Positions 24,780 to 37,199 of a DNA stretch of 64,000 nt are shown here, in pieces; the stretch's first letter is position 1; each line of letters starts with the position of its first letter. This DNA is from Albugo candida. Its lineage: Eukaryota > Oomycota > Peronosporomycetes > Albuginales > Albuginaceae. Under the pieces are notes generated by a model. That model was given only the letters and a program-made list of their open reading frames with translations. It had not been told where the DNA came from and did not search any database. Both the position numbers and the translations under genes were made by a program. The DNA lies in NCBI GenBank assembly GCA_905220665.1, contig CAJNAR010000180.1:356307-420306 (forward strand). Reading direction: 5' to 3'.

Positions 24780-25338
24780 GGATGCAACCTGCAACTCCTG
24801 GCATTACGTCCTGTTGCTTCACAAATACTGCATCTGGGAAGGCGACAGGTTTTTGGATTAGTAATCCGAGCTTGATATTCTGCCTCGACATATTCAAAAG
24901 CTGAAGGGTCTCTTTGTGTTGAATTATTGCGTGAACCTGATGGCCTGCCTCTTCCCCTGATTGTCGGAAAATCTTAGATTGTTGGGTTTGTGTTTAATTG
25001 TTCACGAACTGAATTGTAAATGTGATATTGTCGATGAGGTAGCTTCGAAGTTAGCAAGTCAAAACTTTTCTGTCTTTCTTGTATAAAGGCAATAATAGGT
25101 TGATGGGGGTTTCCTGCTTGAGCCAACATTGTAAGTCAAAGTCTTCTTTTGCAAACGGTGCGTTCTGTTGAATTAGCTGATTAAAGTTATGTTCACAAGG
25201 TATGTCCAGGGTCTGCTGATGTACACCGGTGCAAGTGGTCCTTGGTAATTCGCTTTGTTGTTGCGGGCTAATTGATACTGTTTGCGGGCTATATTCAATG
25301 CATGCTTTGCTATCTCTCATCAAACTCCATGCACACAC
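24780..25338 (-). pseudogene. Tail of a MULE-type transposase (SWIM zinc finger and zinc knuckle)
   Basis: The minus strand encodes TTCTGVHQQTLDIPCEHNFN followed by DFDLQCWLKQ, fitting a SWIM finger (C...G.PC.H) as in MULE transposases. Farther on, in another frame, are RGRGRPSGSRNNSTQRDPSA and RLPRCSICEATGRNARSC, a zinc-knuckle-like tail. The catalytic domain is absent. The MULE at 52.98-55.35 kb carries the same type of SWIM finger. Confidence 0.55.
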
Positions 25339-27050
25339 ATTGGATTTCCAATGTTATTGTGTCCACGAAGATGGTTTGAATTGCATTGGTATCTGAATTT
25401 TCTTTCTTTGATTTGCACAAGATAGCCTGATCCTTTTATAAACAGAAAGCAAACTCTGAATTTTTACCGCTATATTTTTATAATGTCGCATGCATCCTTT
25501 CTAACACAAGCTTTTTGGAAACCGTATAAAAGATCGCACACAAAGACTTTCTGTTTAAAAGGTATATTGGGAACTCCGTAGCAACTATCCTATGTCTCTC
25601 TACGACCTTTCACTGCCTACGAGTCTTCAAGAAGTGGTGATCTTCAACCAGTGGAGATCTTCAACTTACCGTCGGTGTATGCAGTAGTTCCGGTTGGGTA
25701 AGAAATATTACATATGCTTGCGTAAAATGATGAAATATGATTGGCTGAAAAAGTGGATGGGTGAATTAGGGAAAAGCGAGGGTAAGTATAGGAATTCCCT
25801 ATCATTGTATCTTTTCCTGCCAGATCATCTCAGTCAATGGCGATGGAAGTAAAAAAAAACGCAAGAAGTTGAGCTTGTATTCTTCTCAACATGATTCATT
25901 ATCAGCCGAGCACTGAAGAAATGATGGGAGAGATTTTTGAATCAATGAGTAAGGCCGAAGGGATAGTTCGGAAAATTTGACTTAGTGTCATTTCTTAATC
26001 ATTTCTGGATTGGTGTCGTTTGCAGTCAACCATATCTCACTCTCCAAGCCGTCACTTTGCCATGTTTTCATATGTTTTCTTTTCTTTTTGCGTGAAGTCT
26101 TCGTATCTGAGTGTTGTTCTTGAAGCTTATTAGAATGAGATGTAAAAAAGAGTGAGAAACCAAACGTACATCTTATTTAGTGGCTTTGGTAATCTAGTAT
26201 CTCTTTGCCAGGGATAAGATACCATATTTTAATGAGTAGCAACATTGCCATCTGAAGTGACCAAACTGTTCATGCACGATGCTATTGGATTTACTAGACT
26301 AGCGTCCGCTTTTGCCCAAGTTTCTCAATTTTATCAACATCAAGATTTAGCGTCGAGCTTCTCAGGTGATGGAGACTTTTCTCTGAATCAACCGCCAGTC
26401 CTGTGATCAAAAATATTTTTCTATATCATGACGGAAATGCAAAGTTGATCATCAAGCGATTTTGGCAAACGCGTAGAAAAGTTCATATTTATTATATATC
26501 GATTGAACTTCTCTTCGCAAATCATAGAAAAATAAATGTGTCGCCCCAACTCGTTCTGGGAAGAATATATTGACGATGTACCTTGTTCTCGCTAATCATC
26601 TTGCCGTCAGCAGAAAACGAACTCATTCATTACCTTGAGACATACTTATAATGATCGTGAAGAAGAAGCACTCACTCCATGAAGCGTGATCCTGTCACCT
26701 TAGAGTGTTTTATCTAGATGAATTCCGGGCTGTATTTTTCCTGTGCTCAATAGCTGCATTGGTATTCAAGTTTGAGGCTCGGATGATCTTAGTACCACTA
26801 TGAGTAGCTCAGAAACTGATTACGAAAACTGTCACATAGCTTTATCGTATCGTATACAGCCATCTTGCACTAGGCGATTAACCATCTCTTTGCAGCTTGT
26901 CCTGTAATCATATGCCTTACGTACCACAACTACATGTCGCCTGATCTCCTCGTAATAATTTGCACCTTAAGCTATTTATTTTAGATCTGTGAAAAACATT
27001 TCTTCCATGGATATAGCTGATCAACCAAAAACACGCTACGAACAGCAGCT
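25339..27050. other. No recognisable gene
   Basis: AT-rich sequence with no long open frame, RNA gene or repeat that I can support. Confidence 0.45.
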
Positions 27051-27668
27051 ATGTACCGAGTCTATTTGTATTTCTTCCTGGCTTGCGCGGTATATTCTCC
27101 GAGGTGCACAACCGATATTATTTCTTTCTCGTTCACTGGGCAGAATAGTGTGAAAATTAGATTTTATCGCATCAACATGTTGTCCTTCCAAATCGTCGGT
27201 CCAGGCTTATCCGGATTAGGAAGGTCCCTAGCGATGCAGGATGCTCATGTCCCGTAATTTTGTGACGACACCATCAAGGCTCCATATCACTCTCACGAAT
27301 TCACGCGAATTCTTCAATCGTGGCATGAGGTTTTCCTCCTTCTTCAAGTACCCTAATGGATATGCATACATTCAAATTTAGCTCTATAGAGCAATATGGG
27401 AAAGGTGATCATGGCCGAAAGCTTGTCACGTCTAGACAAGAACATTTGCGGTATCTTGACTTGGGTGCTTAATTCTACACTGCAAGCTAAGCTAGAATTT
27501 GACATCGACAACACCATCCTGTGTGTACGGGACTCTGGATCTCTCAAAGGAAAAGGAAAATATCCAAAAATAGTCAACTTCTTGGAGCCCTACGACGACA
27601 TCAATTCATTCAAATTTATCAGATGCCCGATGCGTACAACCCTAAGCAACATTGTATTTTCAAGCTGA
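27051..27668 (+). pseudogene. Relic of a possibly secreted protein of about 205 codons
   Basis: From ATG 27051 one frame runs to 27668 with only three internal stops (27255 and two more before 27396). The N-terminus MYRVYLYFFLACAVYSPRC looks like a signal peptide, followed by TTDIISFSFTGQNSVKIRF. The C-terminal third is open for 90 codons and contains LEFDIDNTILCVRDSGSLKG and FLEPYDDINSFKFIRCPM. No RXLR, CHXC or other effector motif is obvious. It lies just outside the 3' end of LINE copy 2. An alternative is chance openness of a relic. Confidence 0.35.
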
Positions 27669-28229
27669 GAACTTTGATCTCAATGATGAGGTTGGAATGA
27701 CCGAAAAGATTATTTAGCGAGTTGAGCAAGCAAGCGCTTATAGGCATCTCTTGTTTGCTTTGTAACATTTTTTATTTTATGATTGCTGCATCTTTAAAGT
27801 CCGCTATATCTCTATGTGAGATGGTATCTTTGAGACTACTTGTCAGCTGAAGGTGTCTATATTACTAGAATCAGACTAACTGACTTCTCTAGTTGCCTAG
27901 GCTATCTTAAATAACATATATACATATAAAAACGTTTCGCGAAAAACCTGTGAGAGATGATAATATGTCCCTGGTTGCTAGTCCTGCAGTGCGGTAGCGC
28001 CCACCACTACAGTACGAGCGTGTATCCATCGTGTAACGGATAAATGTTGAAAGTTGTATAAAGTTGTGCAAAGTGGTCCAAAAGTACCGTGTTTTGCAAA
28101 AGGGTCCAAAGTACCGTATTGTGCGAATTGGTGTGCGACATAATACGGTGAGCATAATTAGCCAGCTAGGACTAGGATCCGAGTTGCACTTGCCTTTCCA
28201 CTCGCCTGTGCCAGACCCGCAGCAATTAT

Positions 28230-31200
28230 CTTCAACTTCTACGAAATCCACCGAATGATCCTTGCGTTGCGGGTTGTTCCAAAACTTCAGCAAGCCGAAC
28301 GTGTTCCTTGTGGTCGTAACGCTGTCTTCGAAAGTAACGAACGAGCGCACCAAACGAGTTGTAAATGACGAAAAGGGCTGCAGTTGTCGGAGTTGCTGAT
28401 CGCTGATCGAACAGACGACGATTCCGGTTGGTCCAGATGAAGTGCAGCGTCACCGCTTGCGACGCAAGCCATATATCGGAGATAATTGTCTGATAATCCT
28501 TCCATGCGGGACGTATTGTCGGCACAATTGCACATGTAATATGCGTCCAACGTGGTCGAGATGAAAACAACTGAACTCACGTAGGGAGTAATTTCCTCCA
28601 TAATTGTGCCGTTCGATCGCAATATAAAAGGAGATGTTGATCGGATTCTACTGCCGCACACGAAGGCTGCGTGCACAATATAATGTCGGGCTAAGTATTT
28701 TCTAAAAACCAGAAACGAGATTGAACTGGCAACATTCGAAAGGCTATACGAAACTGTAAATCTTCGAAAATCGGTAATACACGTCTCCGAAGATGCCGTG
28801 ATGTAGCCATAAAAATTTAAACTCGTTCTGAATCCAGTGCGTCCGATCTCGCCCGTGATGATCAATGTGTTGATATCGGATGACTCTTGGTTGGCTCGGT
28901 AAGTTTCCAGACGATTCGTGAGAGTTGTGAGCGTGGTATAGATGGAAATAATGTGTCCCTTCCTTTCTTTTTACTCCCACATAAAACGGTCTGCCACGTG
29001 CATTTGGTTGGATTCAAGTGATGAGACCAATCGTTGAGTGGATACGCTGTAGTAGCTGAGTGACTTCGTTGTAAAGTCGACTCAGCAACTTTTCTTCAGC
29101 CATATCCGATGTATTCAGATCTTCATCGTTGTAATATCTAGCGACGAAATTTTTCTTCGTTGGCCATGTGTCACTTTCTCGAAAAAAGTCTTGAAGACTT
29201 CGGATGTCGAAAAGTGTAGCGAACGTTTTTCGAAATGTGCGATGTGGCTCGTCCACCATGCCAAGACTGTACCAGACATTTTTGCGTGCTCGGATGGCGA
29301 GTGGCAGCTCCATAATGTAATTAAGGTCACAGTGGAACCGCATCGGCTGTTCCATGTAGTACTGACGGCGTTGTGAAACATTTAAAATGCTATTGAAATG
29401 CTCCAATCCATCTGATCCCACATTATAAATGCGTATTTCCACCACAAGGATGTCCTCTCCCATTGAACCAAGTTCCCATTCGTGTGGTGCGACGGTGAAT
29501 ATATCCATCGGCTTGTGTGGACTAAAGGGAGGTTGGATAAGCTGTAATAATTCCGTCGAAGCTGTTGTCCAATTCGCAGGAATGATTGTCGATGCATCGG
29601 ATGCCAACCGCTGAAGGAAGTGAATACGTTGTAGCCTTAGTCTTCCCGCCAAAAAAGGAACGTGTGGTCCACCATCTTGTCGGCGAAGATATAAAAAGAT
29701 TTTGCTGAATAGGTGAACACGCTCTGAATCTTTTTTGTGTTTCCGACCAAGCACAAAGCGATTCAACATTGAGTGCCACTGTCGAATTGTCTCTGCGGTA
29801 TGTCTACGTGTATCGTACTATGCCTCAGACGTGATAAAAGCATCGCCTGCGCAACCAGAAGTAAACCACGAACAGTTGCTCGTCGAAACCATACACCAAA
29901 CCCATCGTAAAAACGCTTATCGAGAGTTGAAATAACCATCGAATGAGTCGGTGTCTGGCCGAACGGAATACCCAAATACTTGACCGAATCCGCCGGACCC
30001 ATTATGGTCAAATTGGGAATACGTGGACACGGCATGGTCCGATTCAACGAGAGCAAGGATGATTTACTCAAGTTGAGTTTCGCACCCGATCCATCGCAAT
30101 AGACTTGGACGAGTTCGAGTTGCGTCAAAACATCATTTGGTGTCTCTTGAAGTAATGTCTAATCGTCCGCAAAAAATAATCCAGTTGCGACAGTCGTGCC
30201 ATTTTAATCCAAATGCCATGTTCTTCATGTTGACCAAGTAAATTTCCCAAAGGTTCGATCGTCATCAGAAAAAGAAATGCTGAGAGATGATCACCTTGTT
30301 TCACTCCACGTTGTGGTGTAATGGACGGTGTGATATTTCCATTAATCATAAACTGCGCCTTTGTGTTATTGTACAAAAGACGAACCCATTCGATGAAACT
30401 TTTTCCAACGCCCATTCTTTCCAAAACGCGAAACATGTACGTCCAATTGACTCGATCGTAAGCTTTTTCAAAGTCGAAAAAAGTCGCATATGCTTCCTCC
30501 CCACAATGAGTGACCAAGTCTTGGATGTCGGTGCGATGTCAAATATGATGGTGCATTGACCTTCCGCGCACAAATGCTTTTTGATCTTGATGGATCAATT
30601 TTGGCAGAAAACGTTGCAATCGATACGCCAACAATTTTGAAAGTACTTTCAAACGACGAAAAGCGGTGCGATCGGTCGATAGTTGCGAGGATCACCTCGT
30701 GATCCTTTCTTGTATAAAAGTGAGATTGAGTGACGTTGTGATCGGAGTAGAATTTCTCTTTCCAGCTGATATTCGAACCCGATCTTCAGACACTCGTTAA
30801 ACATTTCCGGATCAAGCTGATTAAATGCAGCTGGTAGTCCATCCATACCTGGAGAAGAACTACCTCTCATGTCCTTGATCGCTTTCACCATCTCGGTCGT
30901 ACTTCACCGAGTTGAGAGACGGTCTTGCTCTGCTGAGGCAAGGGAAACTTGAATCGAATCGAGTAACTTTTTTTGCTTTCTTTCCCATGGATCATCTGAG
31001 TTGGTCTGTGAGCTATAAAGAGAGCCCATGACACCACCCCAATGATGTCTGAATTCGTCAATAATCTCCCTCGGGTTCGATGTCACGGTACCACATTTTT
31101 TTGTAACATTTTCGATCGGCACGCGACGACAAGAACTATCTGGAGGGCGAAAAAAATGCTTGGAAGAGTTCTCCATATGCTTCACGTGATGGTCGAAGCG

Positions 31201-32285
31201 TTCATCTTGGTTGTATTTCGCGCTGTTTTCGATTGATATTTTAAATTGTTGGAGACTCGATTCGTAAAAATACCGTGACTCATTGTTGTCTTGAATGCGA
31301 TATCGAGCCGCTGCGACTTCCAAAACACGCTGGCTAGACTCAACATCACGTTGGCTATTTTTTGCAACCTTTTTTTCAATGCGTTGAAGCTGTTTCTTGA
31401 TTTTCGTCTTCCAACTTTCCCACATTTTACCGGGAGTCGAAGTTGTCCGTAACTGTTCGAGCACCAAAATCGCTTCCAATTTGATTGCTTCGACGACTTT
31501 AGGATATTCAAATAGTCGTAATGAACATTTCCAATATCCTCGACCGGGTGATTGAGTTGGATTTGCAAAAGTTACTTTTTGTGCCAGATGATCTCCCGCA
31601 TGTCGTGGACGAAAATACTCAGAGGTTTTGTATACCATATTGAATAGCTCTTCCGACATGCAGATATACTCTAATCGATTCTTGCGCGGTAATGGTCCTG
31701 TAAATACTTTTTCAGTCGGATGTTAAATTCGCCAAGCGTCAACCACACCCAACTGTGAAAGCCATTCCAAACACACTAATCGACTTGGTTCGTGTCGTAT
31801 TGTTCCCCTCGAAGCATCGATAGCTGGATCGAGTGGTGTGTTGAAATCACCAAATACGATATGTGTTGCGGTCGATTCGAAAGTGTTGGAGATCAATAAC
31901 TTATAAAAGTCCACTCGTTCGTCGGCCTTGACCGGTGTATATACATTGTGAATATACACCAGTGCATCGTGAATGAGAAGACGCAAAACCAAATAACGAT
32001 TTCGAATGATTCGTTCGGTGAGTTCTTCAGCTGTTGTATAACCGGGAAAGTCCGAACGAAGAATTATCATGACGCCGCCACTGCGGTTTTGAGTCGGATG
32101 GAGAAAAGCACTGTTGTGGTCATTGACAAACATTTTGTGCTGCATTTTTGATGTGATGAAAACTGAAAGGAGTCCAGCTGGTTGTGATCGTGAAACTTGG
32201 TCTCTTGAACGCAACAAATGGAGTGTTGTGATAGGATGTGGTCGATAAAAAGATGACCATTTTTATGAATTCCATTGACATTCAC
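28230..32285 (-). pseudogene. LINE copy 2 ORF2, broken
   Basis: The endonuclease starts at 32285 (NVNGIHKNGH) with QETKFHDH, FGDFNTPLDPAID and AGDHLAQKVTF. The RT contains GMDGLPAAFNQLDPE (about 30840), FFDFEKAYDRVNW (about 30450) and RGVKQGDHLSAFLFL (GDP changed to GDH). A TAG at 30159-30161 falls directly after the catalytic FADD. The C-terminal zinc region lies at about 28980-28232 across several frames. Its inactivating lesions differ from those of copy 1, consistent with independent decay. Confidence 0.88.
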
Positions 32286-33915
32286 CGTGAGTGCTGAGAT
32301 ATTGTTCCACGTTGAAATAGTCGAGGAGCCCTTAGCATTAACGCTGAAGTGGTCCAGAAATCAACCTCATTTCGCCATCTTCTTTTGAGTGGTGAAATGT
32401 TGCTTTTTTCTGTGAAAAAGCTAAGATTGACGGAGAGCTCGCTGATATCACCATGGAGAAGTCCGCGCCATCTACCTCCAAACATTACGACCAACACTTT
32501 ATGCCCACGTCGGAGCGGAAGAAGGATATGATCAGATTGGCTGGAAGTAAACAACAATGATGACCCGGAATACAGATCATTGGTCCTTCGGTGAGATATT
32601 GGAACCAGTGATAGTTGGTGTAGAATGTCGGGGAAGTACACATAAATTAAAGTTCCAACAACGCGAGAACTTTCGTTGCTCGAGTCAAACCGATAACTAT
32701 GTTCCGGCACTGACGTCCAACGCGACATTACTTTCTCGAACAAAACAGATCGCTTCGAGGGAACTTTTCCACCAACGTGGCGACTCCATCGCTTCGCAAA
32801 CGTAACATCTTCGCCGAGACTTTGTGCTGACATTCTCCGGATTGGCAACCGCTTTTATATCTTCGATCTCCACCTCCATAGTTGCGAGCACAGGAAAATA
32901 ATTACTGGTCGCTAACTTCGGAATCGCAAGGATGGTGCTTTGGATACCAGTTGTTTGAACGGCTCCACCCGTTTACGTTTTCCACTCGTCGATGCCAACT
33001 TCATGGATACATACATCCCCATCCCGCTCCACCCGTAATTGTGAAGATGATTGACTGTTCAGTTCGAGGATGGGAGAAGAGGGCTGCAATAAGGCTGATG
33101 CCCGTGGTGGTGTGATTGTGGGGGGAGTGCTGAGCCAACGAGATTTGATCGGAGAGCTTCCGTTCAGGTTTCCTCGTCTCCAATTCTTGACTGAGAACTG
33201 CCTTCACTACCGTTTGTGGTACCATCACAAGTGCCTTTGCCTCTGTGGTTTGTTTTTGTTGCTTTTTTCTATTTTTGGTTGTTGTGATTTTGAGTTGCAG
33301 ATTGATTTTGGCTTTTTTTTTGAATATTGTTTTTTCCTTTGGTGTTGCCCTTCTCCGTGGCTGATCTAGCACCCAAATCCAAGCAATAAGGACCACGTTG
33401 ACCGAAAAGTGGTCGTTCCGATAGAATGGGAGCGTTTTTTCCCCTTACTGGGTAAAGTTGTTTCTCGTAAGCGATTTGTTCAATCACTTTACCAGCTCTA
33501 ACCAGCTGCTGGGGGCATTTCGAATAGCCAAAATAAAAACTGGACTCTCCAAGTCAACATCACCACTTCTTTAGTGGGGACCGCCTCACGACAAGTGTCG
33601 TACACCACCTGACACCCGAGTTTTTGAAGAACGCGGAGTATGTTGTTCCGCTCCTCCTCCACGCCTACGCCGAAAACATCGAGGTAGTATTTTGTTGCAA
33701 GAGTATCAAAATCCCGAAAAGAGTACTTTTCCCCAAGGATAGTCACCGGCTGACACTCCAACTGTTGGCAGGCATCCGCCGTGGTGACCATCACCCTGAT
33801 GTACCTCTCGGGCATTTTGGATACCTGAGCGATTGATCGGCTCTCCAGTAGGCTTTCAAAGACCGGATTGCCGTGGTCTTGCATCAGGAAGGTGAACAAT
33901 CTCCCATCTGGAGTA

Positions 33916-36553
33916 TAGTGCAAGACACTTATAAGCGACCCCCCCCCTATTTATGCGGCCAAATTTCAAAATTCTAATTTCTTGCAGCCTATACTTCTAA
34001 CGTGCAAATAACCGGTTTTTTGGCTAATCGAGAGGAGTGTATGTAGGTAGGTTAATCAATCACCATATCACTTCAGAAGTTGATAACGCCCTCCGTATTT
34101 TTTTTAAACTTATAGCTTCCCAAAGTAACCATGCAACGTCTAAAAAGACAAAGGAAACACTTGTACATGGCATCAATACATGCTGCAAAGAACAAGAATC
34201 AGAAAATTGAAGTACATGACGTGCATGAATTTGAAACTAGCAGCGCCTGCAGTAAAAATGATTCCCAGATGGAGAGCGAAAATGAAGTGGAAGATGATGA
34301 CATGATTGTTGGGAGTATTGAGAGAGCTTCCGTTCCAGTGCTAAACGACGGGAGCAACCGACCAGTGCGGTATCTGGGAAATTCGTCACGCACACAAAGG
34401 CGCAAGAAGCCGGTGCTGAAGGATGCTGTGAGAGTCACAAGCAGTTGACTGAATACTGGACACTGACACCAATGTTTATAGAAGCTGGTGCTGAAGTGGA
34501 TGTGGATAACGAAAATGATGCAGACTTGGATGATAGATCCGATGAAGACGGGGGTACTGAGTGGACCAAAGATGATATCAGTTTGGCAGTTGAGAATCTG
34601 AACAAAAATCGAAAGCCAAACGGGAAGAACAATGCAGCACATGCGCGTGAAGCATCTCTACTCGGCTACTTTCGACTACTCCAAATAGGAAAAACGAAGA
34701 AAGTCTCAAGTTCCTTTATCTCAGATGCAGCAGGAAGAGAGGTTTACTTTTTTCGATGAGTACGGAAATGGGCCAGAACTTTTATGAAAGACGGGTCTTT
34801 GCCTCAGTCGAAGCAAGGGAAACACGCCAAGCGGTCAAGTTTTCTTCAGGACGAGAATTATATCATTATCCTGCAACAATACCTCCGTGAAAATAAGTTC
34901 AATGTCGAAATTGCAACCTTGACAACACACACGAATGAAGAAATCCTCCTCGAGTTAGGCTACACTCCTTTCCCAAAAATATCGGAACGAACGATGATGC
35001 GCTGGCTACAGTCCTTGGACATAACCTACCGCAAAGTTGCGATGGGGATTTACATCGATGGTCATGAAAGAGAAGATGCTATTGAGTATCGTCAAAAGTT
35101 TCTGGCCAGATAGGATAAACTTGATGCTCGCATGCCTGTTTTCCCTGCAAAAATGATAATTTCGAGAAAAACCAAGATGATGTAATATTGCCAGCAGCGA
35201 ACATTCAACCACTTCTTCTGGTGACCCATGCTGAAAGTACGTTAGCTGCCAATGAGTGGGTTGAAGCACCTTTGGATGCCTGATGAGAACAACCATTACG
35301 CAAGAAAGGAAAAGGGAGATCTATTCATGTCAGGGACTTCCTTTGTCCAATTTCGGGACGCCTCACCCTAGACCAAGAAAAAAAGAGCAGCTTTCGACGC
35401 TGCCAGAACAAGCATGTGTGATCATGCACCCTGGAATTCAGCACGATGGATGGTGGGAGGCAATAGACCTCTACAACCAGGTGCTTCATCGATCAATCCC
35501 CATCTTTGAGGCACAATTTACAGGCATGCCGGCCCTCTTTGCCTTTGACAATGCCACCAGCCATGCTTCCTTTGCTGAAGATGCGCTCTGTGCAAACCGC
35601 ATGAACCTGAGCCCTGGTGGCAAACAACATCTGATGCGACAAACGACTTGGGGAAATTAATTTACCAGGAATTGGTTCGTTCTTCCAGAAGATCATGCAA
35701 TTGTAAAACTTCGTGGCAAGGCAAAGGGTATCAAAGTTGTCCTTGAAGAATCAGGACTTTGGCGTGCAGGCCTTACACTTGACTGTCTCGTGAAATGTCC
35801 TACAACCGAACTGGACTGCTGTGCCAGAAAAATCATGGCAAATCAACCAGACTTTCTTCGCCATAAATGCATGTTAGAAGAGCTTATTGTTGGTGCCGGC
35901 CACATGATAATATTGTATCCAAGATTTCATTGTGAACTCAACTTCATTGAGAACTTTCGGGGCTCTGCCAAGCGGTACGCACGAAAACACTGCAATTATT
36001 CATGGAGTGGACTAAAGGACGTGGTGACAAAAGCATTGGATTCGGTCAGTTTAACCGAGATAAGGAGCTACTATCAAAAATCTTAGCGGTATATGGATGT
36101 TTACCGCAAAGGGTTAAGTGGTAAAGCTGCGGAATATGCCGTCAAAAGGTACCGTTCTCACCGACGCGTACCAAATTCAATCCAGATGGACATGAACTGC
36201 TCACGGCTTAATACGACATAAACGAGACCATACTTTCGGAGATTGTTTCATAATTGATAACTTGTCATACATACTTAACGAAAGAGTTCGGGCCCAATAA
36301 TATTAAGTAATACAGGTTATTGATTTTCGGGCGGCCAAATATCGCTTGTACCATTGAAAATTGCCGAAATTGGCCGAGTTTCAAGGCCCTGCTAGTCCTA
36401 CAAAAAAAATTACGAAGAATTGGCTTCCATTATCTTACAGCGTAGCGTATGTTCTTTAGTACAATGAAATTCTTTTTTCTACATTAAATCTTTTCTGTGA
36501 AGAAACATTCTTGTCTACCGATTAAACGTGCTGGTTATAAGTGTCTTGCACTG
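33916..36553 (+). mobile_element. TA-target DDE transposon, copy A (inside the LINE)
   Basis: The left end TAGTGCAAGACACTTATAA (33916) and right end TTATAAGTGTCTTGCACTG (to 36553) are inverted repeats, flanked by TA at 33914-33915 and 36554-36555. Joining the flanks at one TA restores the LINE sequence seen in copy 1 (CCGTACTCC), so both the boundaries and the duplication are well supported. The length is 2638 bp. It carries one transposase region on the plus strand. Confidence 0.93.
34131..36086 (+). pseudogene. DDE transposase of copy A, frameshifted
   Basis: From ATG 34131 (MQRLKRQRKHLYMAS) come an acidic linker, then AAHAREASLLGYFRLLQIGK, DENYIIILQQYLRENKF, ISERTMMRWLQSLDITYRK and YIDGHEREDAIEYRQKF. 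Catalytic positions: the first reads VTHAEST where copy B has THDES, so the Asp is lost; the second is FAFDNATSHASF (about 35540); the third is FHCELNFIENFRG (about 35925-35965). Frame changes occur near 34440, 34760, 35110 and 35660. It resembles IS630/Tc1/mariner-type DDE enzymes of a kind seen in fungi and oomycetes. I do not assign a finer family. Confidence 0.85.
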
Positions 36554-37199
36554 TACGGGTCAAGGATTGTCCCATCTCCAAGACCATTGGGAAGGTTGAT
36601 TTCCGGATTCAGAAAGGTCTTGCTGCTTCTAATTTTGCAGACAAAAATGACCAATCCGGGTGCTCGCCATCAGCATATAGCTGCGGTATAGCCTCGATAT
36701 CCGAGGCTTTCGTCTTTGGGAGCTCCACGCGAAATGTCGCCCGAGCTCTAGCCTGATCCCTACGCAAGGACTCCTGTGACTTGATAAGGTCAGCAAGAGT
36801 GGGACTTTTAGTTTCGTCCACACTTGCAGTTGCCTTTTGGTCACCCTGTGACGAGGCAACCAAAGTACCGCTTGTACCACCGGTACCACATCCGACACCG
36901 TTATTTCATCGGTATTGCCCTGTACCGTCACACTGAGGGTGAGGGTACTTTCGACGTCATCACACAGGGGTGATGACTCAGCAGCAATCATGCAATCACC
37001 GAAAGCTGGGTGACTCATGAGGGATGCCACGTCACTACAAGTAGACGCTAGCACCCTGGGGTGTGTCCATATGTTGATTTGAACCATTGTTTTTGAGAGG
37101 ATAGAGTTGCAAAAAGTAGTTTTTCGAATTGTTTTGTACTAAATTGGAGGGTTACGTAGTAGCCGGCAAATTGAGAAGTCTCTCTTTTCTATTTCAACA

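Larger units (their letters stand above)
32282..37087 (-). pseudogene. LINE copy 2 ORF1 region, interrupted and deleted
   Basis: The N-terminal part (37087-36556) reads from MVQINIWTHPRVLAS through a frame change to TLADLIKSQESLRRDQARAR. Sequence resumes after the transposon at 33913 with LMQDHGNPVFESLLESRSIA and DACQQLECQPVTILGEKYS. Near 32830 AVANPEN jumps directly to SLGEDVTFAKRWSRHVGG, skipping roughly 400 bases present in copy 1 (about 1388-1795). Several other frame changes occur. The function would be that of a LINE ORF1 RNA-binding protein. Confidence 0.75.
27845..37090 (-). mobile_element. LINE copy 2, split by a DDE transposon
   Basis: This has the same LINE as copy 1 in inverted orientation. 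The 3' end at about 27845 matches copy 1's tail. The 5' part reaches an ATG at 37087 (MVQINIWTHPRVLAS), so it extends farther 5' than copy 1 in this window. A 2638-bp transposon (33916-36553) interrupts ORF1. Removing it gives about 6.6 kb. The 5' boundary and target duplication were not determined. Confidence 0.92.
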
